Shown here: positions 22,163 to 28,826 of the stretch, piece by piece | How the letters are laid out: the number at the start of each line of letters is the position of its first letter | Position numbering within the stretch: position 1 is the stretch's first letter | Notes under the pieces: model-generated | Told to the model about the DNA's origin: nothing | Seen by the model: the letters and a program-made list of their open reading frames with translations, nothing else | The model's database searches: none | Position numbers and translations under genes: made by a program | Assembly (NCBI GenBank): GCA_002437725.1 | Contig: DJRF01000022.1 | Coordinates: forward strand, 1-64,000 | Reading direction: 5' to 3' | DNA length: 64,000 nucleotides | From: Treponema sp. UBA6367 | GTDB lineage: Bacteria > Spirochaetota > Spirochaetia > Treponematales > Treponemataceae

Positions 22163-23338
22163 ATGAACGAACTACAATTAAAATACGGATGCAACCCGAA
22201 CCAGAAGCCGGCAAGGGTTTTTATGGAAGACGGAGCTGATTTGCCAATCACAGTTTTAAACGGAAAACCCGGATATATCAATCTGCTGGACGCATTGAAC
22301 GGATGGCAGCTTGTAAAGGAATTAAAGGAAGCAACAGGTCTTCCTGCCGCAACATCATTCAAGCACGTTTCTCCGGCCGGAGCCGCAGTCGGAAAACCTC
22401 TTTCAGACACTTTGAAGAAAATCTATTTTACGGACGGAGTCGAGCTTTCTCCCTTGGCCTCGGCCTATGCGCGCGCCCGCGGGGCGGACAGAATGTCCAG
22501 CTTTGGCGATTTTATCTCCCTTTCAGACGAATGTGACGAGGCTACCGCCCTTCTTATAAAGAAAGAAGTTTCAGACGGAATAATCGCGCCGGGCTATTCG
22601 GAAAAAGCACTGGAAATCCTTAAGGCAAAGAAAAACGGAAACTACTGCGTAATCCAGATTGACGCAAACTACGTTCCAGCCGCACTTGAAAAAAAGCAGG
22701 TTTTTGGCGTTACTTTTGAACAGGGACACAACTTCCTTAAAATCGACGGAAGCTGCCTTTCAAATATCGTTACAAAAAACAAGAATATGAGCGAAGAAGA
22801 CAAAATGAACCTTGTGATTTCGCTGATAATTCTAAAGTACACACAGTCAAATTCAGTTTGCTACGTAAAAGACGGCCAGGCAATCGGAATCGGAGCCGGT
22901 CAGCAAAGCCGCGTTCACTGCACACGCCTTGCAGGACAAAAAGCGGACAACTGGTGGCTGCGCCAAAGCCCGCAGGTTCTTGGACTTGAATTTGTTGACG
23001 GAATCAAGCGCGCAGACCGCGACAATACAATCGACGTATACATCGGCGAAGAATATGAGGACGTTCTTGCAGAAGGAAAATGGCAGAAATTCTTCAAGAC
23101 AAAACCGGCTGTTTTCACACGCGAAGAAAAACGCGCATGGCTCGATAAAAACACAGACGTTGCAATCGGCTCGGATGCATTCTTCCCGTTTGGAGACAAC
23201 ATTGAGCGCGCGCGCAAATCCGGCGTAACAGTGGTTGCCCAGCCAGGCGGCTCAGTCCGCGACGACCAGGTAATCCAGACCGCAGACAGCTACGGAATAG
23301 CAATGGCGTTCACAGGAATCAGACTGTTCCATCATTAA
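22163..23338 (+). CDS. Stand-alone AICAR formyltransferase (PurH transformylase half)
   Basis: A 391-residue protein that matches only the transformylase half of PurH: MNELQLKYGCNPNQKPARVF at the start, the catalytic SFKHVSPAGAAVG (Lys-His pair), QQSRVHCTRLAGQKA, and FFPFGDNIERARKSGV near the end. It formylates AICAR in the ninth step of purine synthesis. The IMP cyclohydrolase domain is missing, so closure to IMP must be done by another protein. The start at 22163 is preferred over the longer frame because homology begins there. By eye the codons are richer in G/C than those of metY. Confidence 0.88.
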   Translation: MNELQLKYGCNPNQKPARVFMEDGADLPITVLNGKPGYINLLDALNGWQLVKELKEATGLPAATSFKHVSPAGAAVGKPLSDTLKKIYFTDGVELSPLASAYARARGADRMSSFGDFISLSDECDEATALLIKKEVSDGIIAPGYSEKALEILKAKKNGNYCVIQIDANYVPAALEKKQVFGVTFEQGHNFLKIDGSCLSNIVTKNKNMSEEDKMNLVISLIILKYTQSNSVCYVKDGQAIGIGAGQQSRVHCTRLAGQKADNWWLRQSPQVLGLEFVDGIKRADRDNTIDVYIGEEYEDVLAEGKWQKFFKTKPAVFTREEKRAWLDKNTDVAIGSDAFFPFGDNIERARKSGVTVVAQPGGSVRDDQVIQTADSYGIAMAFTGIRLFHH

Positions 23339-23360
23339 TTTGAAAACAGGCTGAATTACA

Positions 23361-23400
23361 TTTTGACAAACCGTGATTTGACAAATTGCGATTTGTCAAA
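23361..23400. promoter_or_regulatory. Operator-like palindrome upstream of the toxin-antitoxin genes
   Basis: TTTGACAAAT (23377-23386) and ATTTGTCAAA (23391-23400) form a perfect 10-bp inverted repeat around TGCG, with a third half-site TTTTGACAAA at 23361-23370. It lies 65 bp before the RelB-like antitoxin gene. The same word forms the palindrome at 26317-26337 before the AAA ATPase gene. Autoregulation by the antitoxin is a natural guess. Confidence 0.55.
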
Positions 23401-23429
23401 ATAGGAACTTTTAGTTTTCAACCATTTTC

Positions 23430-23458
23430 TTTACAAATGCAACCTTTTAACATATATT
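23430..23458 (+). promoter_or_regulatory. Promoter of the RelB-like antitoxin (leaderless)
   Basis: TTTACA at 23430-23435, a 17-bp spacer and TATATT at 23453-23458, six bases before the ATG at 23465. No Shine-Dalgarno is present. Confidence 0.5.
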
Positions 23459-23464
23459 GTAAAT

Positions 23465-23737
23465 ATGAACACAGTAGCGATGAACATAAGAGTTGACAAA
23501 AATCTCAAGGAACAGGCGACGGAGCTTTACAACGATTTGGGGCTTTCGCTTTCGAGCGCAATCAATATGTTTTTGCGGCAGTCAGTCAGGGAAAATGGAC
23601 TGCCGTTCAAGCCGCAGCGGACAAGACGCAAGAGCGAAATTGAGCTTGCATCTGAAGAAGCCGACCAGCTTATGAACGATTCGAATGCGAAAACGTACGA
23701 AACGCCTCAGGAACTTTGGGATGAAATCGGTTTATGA
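23465..23737 (+). CDS. RelB/DinJ-family antitoxin
   Basis: A 90-residue antitoxin with an N-terminal ribbon-helix-helix (MNIRVDKNLKEQATELYND, then LSSAINMFLRQSV) and the family hallmark NGLPFKPQ. A C-terminal toxin-neutralising tail (ETPQELWDEIGL) follows. It normally binds and neutralises a YafQ/RelE-type mRNA interferase and represses its own operon. The stop codon overlaps the ATG of the toxin frame by four bases (ATGA). That toxin frame is interrupted, so this antitoxin may now be alone. Confidence 0.9.
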   Translation: MNTVAMNIRVDKNLKEQATELYNDLGLSLSSAINMFLRQSVRENGLPFKPQRTRRKSEIELASEEADQLMNDSNAKTYETPQELWDEIGL

Positions 23738-24033
23738 GCGAAAATTTCTACAAATATAAAACGCGAGCCACAAAGCGATTCTAAAAACACGCGAAACTCA
23801 TTAAGAAACGCAGTGTGAAAGATTCTGAAAAACTGAAAGCCGCAATCGAAATTCTTGCAAAAGGCGAAAAACTTCCCGAACGATTCCGCGACCACGAGCT
23901 TACAGGAAACTTAAAAGGCAACCGTGAATGTCACATTCTGCCGGATTTGCTTTTAATTTACAGAATCTTCAACGACATTCTGATTCTTGAGCTTGTAGAC
24001 ACCGGTAGCCACGCGGATTTGTTTGGAATGTAA
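23734..24033 (+). pseudogene. YafQ-family toxin interrupted by an in-frame TAA
   Basis: The toxin frame begins at the ATG at 23734, overlapping the antitoxin stop. It reads MSENFYKYKTRATKRF, then TAA at 23782-23784, then KHAKLIKKRSVKDSEKLKAA in the same frame to 24033. Without the stop it would be a normal-length YafQ (99 residues) with the typical DHELTGNLKGNRECHI, PDLLLIYRI and LVDTGSHADLFG. The interrupted codon lies in the conserved F-K-K-x stretch. A GTG at 23815 could restart translation but would lose the N-terminal helices. It may be a dead toxin, or a codon that is read through. Confidence 0.85.
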
Positions 24034-24290
24034 AATTTATATGCGGGCGAGTTTATTTTTTCATAAGTTTTCAATGAAATATTTTTTGAAATCTTGAAAA
24101 ACGGTCTAGAAAGGACTTCTTTGTATTTTTCAAGAATTTCATCATTAAAAATTGGAATTATTTTATTTTTATCATCAAGAATGACTTTTAACACCTAAAA
24201 AGTTGTGGAACCCTCAAGATTTGAATAATTTTGCACAGAAAGAAATGCGGATACAATGACATTTGTATCTATGACGGCATAACATTTCAC
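24034..24290 (-). pseudogene. PIN-domain toxin remnant (in-frame TAG, truncated 3' end)
   Basis: It starts at a GTG (24290) with GGAG upstream and reads MKCYAVIDTNVIVSAFLS, the PIN motif with its first catalytic Asp. It continues VQNYSNLEGSTTF, meets TAG at 24197-24195, and goes on in the same frame VLKVILDDKNKIIPIFND, EILEKYKEVLSRPFF. This is the pattern of the COG1569-type PIN toxins. The 3' third is missing: homology ends where the convergent YafQ frame begins. The start overlaps the stop of the antitoxin remnant (GTGA), as in a normal toxin-antitoxin operon. Confidence 0.8.
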
Positions 24291-24577
24291 CTGCCGCTCC
24301 TATAGGCTTTGATTTCTGCATTTATTTCGTCAAGAGTGATAGGGTCTGTTCCATTTTTTACAGAATCATTTCTTGTCTAAACAATATTTGAGAGTGCCGA
24401 ATTAAAACCATAAGATTTTTCATTGCTTACAGAAAATGGAATTCCGCCAACCTGAACAGACCTTTAAAAAAACATTCTTACAGCAGAGGATAAGTCTAGT
24501 CCTAGATTTTCATAAACTTTGGAAACTTCTTTTTCTAATTTTTCATCGATACGAACCTGCACAACAGAACCAGCCAT
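24287..24577 (-). pseudogene. RelB/DinJ-like antitoxin with two in-frame stops
   Basis: With GGAGA before the ATG at 24577, the frame reads MAGSVVQVRIDEKLEKEVSK, VYENLGLDLSSAVRMFF, TAA (24466-24464), RSVQVGGIPFSVSNEKSYGF, NSALSNIV, TAG (24379-24377), TRNDSVKNGTDPITLDEINA, EIKAYRSGR, then TGA. It is exactly 97 codons with no frameshift. The ribbon-helix-helix and the GGIPF hallmark place it in the DinJ family. It would be the partner of the PIN remnant. Three in-frame stops in this pair against zero indels is unusual for a decaying gene. Confidence 0.8.
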
Positions 24578-24637
24578 AAGGTCTCCTATTTGTAATTCAG
24601 TATAATACAGTTGAAGTACAGGAATCAAGTATTTTGA

Positions 24638-25123
24638 TTATTTAATTTCCATTTTATAAAACCGATGATTCTTGTCTAAAAACACAATATAAAAAATATC
24701 TGTTGAAAGACAAAACTTTGCCGCTTCATTTTCGTTAACAAAAAATCCAATCAAGCGAACCGCACTTTCCATTCTAAATCTTGCCCATTTTACATTTTCG
24801 GGAACATGAGAAGGATAAGTAAAATCAGAATTACGAGGAAAATTCCCGTAAATTTCCAATATTTTTAATCCGCCACCACCAATTCTTTGGTTTAGCCAAT
24901 ATTTTTTATCCTCGCGAGAATAATCACGAAGTTTATTTAAAAGCTGATTTTTCTGCTCATCTGTCCAGTCCTTAAAAACTTGTCCCGCTTCTTGGCTTGA
25001 GTCAAAATATTTAAAGCTGAATGAAATTTTTCCTTTCACATCAGCGATATTAGAAACATGCATATCATTTGGAAGAGAATTTAGAAACTTGTCCTTTCGG
25101 GGATTATTTTTCTTTACTGCCAA
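24638..25123 (-). CDS. Unknown protein paired with the AAA ATPase
   Basis: About 161 residues, translated from a start inside the end of the ATPase gene. GGAGG lies 11 bases before a TTG at 25123; another TTG at 25141 overlaps that site and is less likely. I recognise no family. The first 60 residues are charged. The middle has KYWLNQRIGGGGLKILEIYG. The C-terminus (ARFRMESAVRLIGFFVNE ... DIFYIVFLDKNHRFYKMEI) is a beta-rich segment ending in a D-x-N-H-R-F-Y motif, reminiscent of small RelE-like partners. The overlap with the ATPase implies that both are made together and act together. Confidence 0.65.
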   Translation of the reverse strand: MAVKKNNPRKDKFLNSLPNDMHVSNIADVKGKISFSFKYFDSSQEAGQVFKDWTDEQKNQLLNKLRDYSREDKKYWLNQRIGGGGLKILEIYGNFPRNSDFTYPSHVPENVKWARFRMESAVRLIGFFVNENEAAKFCLSTDIFYIVFLDKNHRFYKMEIK

Positions 25124-26273
25124 TTTTAGGGAATCCTCCAATTAAATGCCTTTTGTATGGAACAGAAACAGGCCGGTCGTTTCTTAAGCTGGGCGATTTT
25201 GGCTCATCTAAACGATAGCAGAAACTTTCATTATTTTCTTTTTCAAAAATGTAAGTTCTGTAGCGACCAAGAATATCCATGATTTCTGTGTTATGCGATG
25301 TGAAAATAAGCTGTGCATTTTTAGGATTGTTTTCTTTTACAAGGAACAAATCCAAAAGACAAGGAAGAATATCTGGATGCAAATTAATGTCAAACTCATC
25401 AAGAACAAGAATTCCACCCTCTGAAAGAACACTGTAATAATTCATAAGAGTTCCGAACAAAGCCTTTGTTCCGCTAGATTCCGCATCGTACAACAACGGA
25501 AGATTTTTTCCATTTTCTATTTTGTGATAAAAAACTGGATAATAAAATATCTGGTTGTATTCATTTGTCTTTGATTTTATTTCTATTTTATTTATGCCTG
25601 TGTCAAACTGTTCAATTTTTTTTGCTGTAAAAGCAAGATGTTCCGGATGTATTGAATAAAAACTAGAAGTACCAAATTGGTCATCATATCCTTTATTTGA
25701 CAAACCTGTATAAACTACATTCACAACAATATGAAAAAAGAAAGAAAAAATATCTTTGATTTCTGGAATATTGTATTGATTAAGAGTGCAAATGAATGAG
25801 GCATTGTTTCTAAAAAGAATATCAGAATGACCTTTGTACAAAGTGTTTTTTGTAATTAAGTTTCCTTCGCGTGCAAAAATTTCAGTTTCTCTTGAACCTT
25901 CTTCTGCTTTTTTTCTGAACAGCTTTTCTGATATTACAGATTTTCGAGTGTTTTTTAACTCATATCTATAATAAATATCGTTTTGTGTAAATTCAATATA
26001 AAATTCAGCCTCTTCATCTTGATAAAAATATGGATCGAACAAAATCATATCATCTGGCTTAGTCTGAAAACTAAACTGAGCAAAATAGTTTATAAATGCT
26101 AATACTTTTAGACCGTTTGTTTTACCGGAAGCATTTGCTCCTTTGAAACACATAGCTGTAGAAGCCGGCAGGTTCATAGAAATATCAGCAGGAACAGAAC
26201 CATCAAGTTCCAAACTTACTTGCATCCAATCTTTAAAACCCCAGCAGTTTCTTGCACCATATCCTAACAACAT
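25104..26273 (-). CDS. AAA/ABC-type ATPase (COG1106-like), putative defence ATPase
   Basis: A 389-residue ATPase of the group with an ABC-like head. Walker A is KGANASGKTN near residue 50, the signature-like motif is ESSGTKALFG near 275, and Walker B is GILVLDEFDINLHP near 295. The switch histidine segment is IFTSHNTEIMD. The long insert between (about 80-250) is family-specific. Relatives work in abortive-infection and other anti-phage pairs (AbiL- and OLD/RloA-like), usually with a small co-encoded effector, which here would be the overlapping gene. AGGGG lies before the ATG. A palindrome covers its -35 box. Confidence 0.75.
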   Translation of the reverse strand: MLLGYGARNCWGFKDWMQVSLELDGSVPADISMNLPASTAMCFKGANASGKTNGLKVLAFINYFAQFSFQTKPDDMILFDPYFYQDEEAEFYIEFTQNDIYYRYELKNTRKSVISEKLFRKKAEEGSRETEIFAREGNLITKNTLYKGHSDILFRNNASFICTLNQYNIPEIKDIFSFFFHIVVNVVYTGLSNKGYDDQFGTSSFYSIHPEHLAFTAKKIEQFDTGINKIEIKSKTNEYNQIFYYPVFYHKIENGKNLPLLYDAESSGTKALFGTLMNYYSVLSEGGILVLDEFDINLHPDILPCLLDLFLVKENNPKNAQLIFTSHNTEIMDILGRYRTYIFEKENNESFCYRLDEPKSPSLRNDRPVSVPYKRHLIGGFPKIGSKEK

Positions 26274-26296
26274 AACTTGCCCCTTAACTTGCCTAA

Positions 26297-26337
26297 AATA
26301 TAGTTTAAACAGTATTATTTGTCAAGTTTTGACAAAT
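26297..26337 (-). promoter_or_regulatory. Promoter with overlapping operator before the AAA ATPase
   Basis: On the minus strand, a perfect TTGACA (26325-26320), a 17-bp spacer and TATATT (26302-26297). The -35 box is part of the perfect palindrome ATTTGTCAA-GTT-TTGACAAAT (26317-26337), so a repressor bound there would block the promoter. The same palindromic word lies before the antitoxin gene at 23377-23400. Confidence 0.65.
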
Positions 26338-26415
26338 AAATTAAATTAACAACTATTACAGATTTTTTATAAGCTAGCCAAAATATTCGCCGCAGCAAAC
26401 TGCTTGCCGAATTTG

Positions 26416-27483
26416 CTACGCAAAATACTCCTGCATAAGCGATTTATACAAGGTTTCCGCCTTTTCAAGCGATTTCTGCACGGTAAATTTTGATTTGTCG
26501 ATTTGTTGGACGAAGGCGGCGAAAGAGTTTTGGAGTTCAATTGGCGGATTTGCAATTTCGTAATTAAGAATATCGGAATCCTTGATTGCTGGATAATTAG
26601 CACCTGTAGTTACAGCTACCATATCATTTGTAAACTTATCTTGTAATACTGCTAAAAATAAATATTCTGGTACATATTTAGGTCTAAGGACACAGAAGCC
26701 ACTAGATGCAACAGTTTCTGTATATGGCAATTTATTTATTGCAATATTTTTTAAATTTGGACGTACTGTTGAAATTAAAATATCGTTCTGTCGAATATGT
26801 TGTTGTGCTCTTGATGGAGCTTCTTCAAAAACACATTCAGTATAACCAATGATTTCATTAATTTTGTTATCTACAGAAGATATGTCTATATATTTTATTT
26901 CATCTTTTTTGTCAAATATTTTTTTTGCACTGTCAACTTTTCCTTCAACCATATCAGAAATATGAATCTTTGGATATTTATCATCTCCAAACATCTCAAT
27001 AAATCTAGATTTGATAAGCAAGTCATATTTTACAAGTAACTCTTTATTTTCAGCAATTATCTTGGAAACTTTATCGAGCATGGTAGCAATTTGTTTTTGC
27101 GTTTCGATTGAAAATATTTTTATTTTTACATTTGAAAGGCTTTCTCTTGTAATCTGTGGTTGTGCCGAACCAGTGATTATTTTAGAAAAATCATAGTTTT
27201 TTAAGAAATGTTCTAAATATGTTATATATACGTCATCTCTTAAATTATCTAAACACATTGCATTGCCATTAATCCATGACTTTGGCTCTGAAATATTTAT
27301 AGAACCACAAGTTGCACCTCTACAAGTAATCATCAAAGTTTTCTCTTCATGATTATATTCTGAATAAAAACCTATTTTTCCATTTGCTCCATAAACAGGA
27401 AATCCAGAAGTTTGTAATTGCTCCATAGAAAGTGTTTTCCATTGCTTTGGAGTGCAAATTTCAGTAAGTTTTTTTATTTCCAT
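26416..27483 (-). CDS. Type I restriction specificity subunit HsdS (orphan)
   Basis: A 355-residue HsdS with two target recognition domains. The first (about 1-150) has FPVYGANGKIGFYSEYNHEE and ends in the usual Q-P-Q-I-T / LSNVKIKI pattern. The helical spacer (TQKQIATMLDKVSKIIAENK) is followed by the second TRD and a C-terminal helix (ELQNSFAAFVQQIDKSKFTV). It gives DNA target specificity to HsdM and HsdR. No hsdM or hsdR gene lies in the window, so it is either a leftover or a movable specificity gene for a system elsewhere. There is no clear Shine-Dalgarno. Confidence 0.88.
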   Translation of the reverse strand: MEIKKLTEICTPKQWKTLSMEQLQTSGFPVYGANGKIGFYSEYNHEEKTLMITCRGATCGSINISEPKSWINGNAMCLDNLRDDVYITYLEHFLKNYDFSKIITGSAQPQITRESLSNVKIKIFSIETQKQIATMLDKVSKIIAENKELLVKYDLLIKSRFIEMFGDDKYPKIHISDMVEGKVDSAKKIFDKKDEIKYIDISSVDNKINEIIGYTECVFEEAPSRAQQHIRQNDILISTVRPNLKNIAINKLPYTETVASSGFCVLRPKYVPEYLFLAVLQDKFTNDMVAVTTGANYPAIKDSDILNYEIANPPIELQNSFAAFVQQIDKSKFTVQKSLEKAETLYKSLMQEYFA

Positions 27484-27674
27484 ATATTATCAAATTCCTC
27501 TAATCCAAATCTTTTCCAAAACAGTCAAATCCGACCGCTTTAAAATCTGGATTCATTCTTTTGTAAGTATATCATATCACAGATTTTCTTTTTTATTGTC
27601 CTTATTAATACTTAAAAAAAGAAAGATTTTAAAATTTTTCTTTTGAAGTGATTTTTTTTTAATCTAAAAACTTT

Positions 27675-27785
27675 TATAATAGAAGCGATTGAACGGGGCA
27701 TTGCACAAAAACTACCGAGTTTGCTTTACAGACTCGCAGGCTTTTCCCCTCCTTTAAATAAAATGCAAATAAACCAGAGGAAAAT
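27675..27785 (+). promoter_or_regulatory. Promoter and leader of argC
   Basis: The 300-bp gap between hsdS and argC is very A/T rich on its left half, with no gene. TATAAT at 27675-27680 is a good -10 box without a clear -35. The transcribed leader of about 100 nt can fold: CGAGT/ACTCG around GTTTGC, enclosed by GGGG/CCCC. It ends in GAGGAAAAT before argC. I see no ARG-box-like palindrome. Confidence 0.4.
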
Positions 27786-28733
27786 ATGAGCGTAAAAGTT
27801 TTTATAGATGGAAAAGAAGGCACTACAGGACTTAAGATTTTTGAGCGTTTCGCAAAGCGGAATGACATTGAGATTCTGCAGATTGACGAGGAAAAACGAA
27901 AAGACGCCAGCGAGCGCGCAAAAATGATTAATTCGAGCGATTTTACTTTTTTGTGCCTGCCGGATGCGGCGGCTGTTGAATCGGCTGAACTTTGCACAAA
28001 TCCAAAAACTGTGATTATCGACGCTTCCACGGCGCACAGAACAAATCCAGCTTGGGCGTACGGATTTCCAGAACTGGACAAATCGTTCCGCGAAAAGATT
28101 ATGACTTCAAACCGAATTGCAGTTCCGGGCTGCTACGCTTCGGGCTTTGTGGCTTTGGGCTATCCGCTTGTAAAATCCGGAATCATGCCGGCAGACTATC
28201 CAGTTGTGATTCATGCGGTTTCCGGCTATTCCGGAGCGGGGAAAAAAGCAATCGCGCAGTACGAAGCGGCAAACAGAAATCCTGAATTGGATTCACCGCG
28301 CCTTTACGCACTAACGCAGGCACACAAACATCTTCCAGAAATGAAGAAAATCGCCGGCCTTGACTTTGAGCCGATTTTTAACCCTTACGTCTGCGACTAT
28401 TTTCAGGGAATGACTGTAACAGTCGGACTTCACGCGCGCCTTTTGGCTAAAAAAGTTTCCGCGCACGATGTGTGGGAAATGATGAGCGAACACTACAAAA
28501 ACTGCAATTTTGTAAAAGTTCCAGGATTTATGGGAGAAGGCACGCTTACTGAGCAGTTTATCGCCGCAAACACTTTGGCTGGCACAAACTACATGCAAAT
28601 TTTTGTCTATGGAAATGATGAAAGAATCATGCTTACAAGCCGTTTTGACAATCTTGGAAAAGGAGCGAGCGGCGCGGCTGTGCAGTGCCTGAACATCAGA
28701 ATGGGAATCGACGAGACAACTTCGTTAATTTAA
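27786..28733 (+). CDS. argC: N-acetyl-gamma-glutamyl-phosphate reductase (short form)
   Basis: A 315-residue ArgC of the shorter type-2 form. It reduces N-acetylglutamyl phosphate to the semialdehyde in arginine synthesis, using NADPH. Visible are VKVFIDGKEGTTGLKIFERF, where the glycine motif is GTTG, LPDAAAVES, the catalytic Cys near residue 114 in VPGCYASGF, SGYSGAGKKAI, and the His-bearing LTQAHKHLPEM. It stands alone; no other arginine gene is in the window. By eye its codons are richer in G/C than those of the hsdS gene beside it. Repeat C3 starts right after the stop codon. Confidence 0.92.
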   Translation: MSVKVFIDGKEGTTGLKIFERFAKRNDIEILQIDEEKRKDASERAKMINSSDFTFLCLPDAAAVESAELCTNPKTVIIDASTAHRTNPAWAYGFPELDKSFREKIMTSNRIAVPGCYASGFVALGYPLVKSGIMPADYPVVIHAVSGYSGAGKKAIAQYEAANRNPELDSPRLYALTQAHKHLPEMKKIAGLDFEPIFNPYVCDYFQGMTVTVGLHARLLAKKVSAHDVWEMMSEHYKNCNFVKVPGFMGEGTLTEQFIAANTLAGTNYMQIFVYGNDERIMLTSRFDNLGKGASGAAVQCLNIRMGIDETTSLI

Positions 28734-28739
28734 AAACAC

Positions 28740-28812
28740 GTCTAGTCAAGGCACGCTTATACTCAAGACCTTGACTCCTCCGTTTTTAAGGCTTGTTTAA
28801 AACTTAGATTAA
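28740..28812 (+). repeat. Family C 3'-trailer repeat, copy C3
   Basis: It starts with GTCTAGTCAAGG six bases after the argC stop codon. The stem is TCAAGG/CCTTGA with the loop CACGCTTATACTCAAGA. CCTCCGTTTTTAAGG follows, and a weaker second hairpin (TTAAG/CTTAG). It lies in the sense orientation of argC. Confidence 0.75.
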
Positions 28813-28826
28813 AATCCACATTCAAA

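Noticed and set aside
23815..24033. A short intact toxin starting at the GTG at 23815
   Set aside because: The frame continues upstream in phase with the antitoxin-overlapping ATG, and the missing N-terminal helices are part of the YafQ fold, so I treat it as an interrupted gene.
23958..24194. A separate 78-residue minus-strand gene
   Set aside because: Its first two thirds are the middle of the PIN remnant after the in-frame TAG, and its end is antisense to the YafQ frame.
27674..28081. Open frame on the minus strand over the argC start
   Set aside because: It runs antisense through the conserved N-terminus of ArgC and has no start signal.
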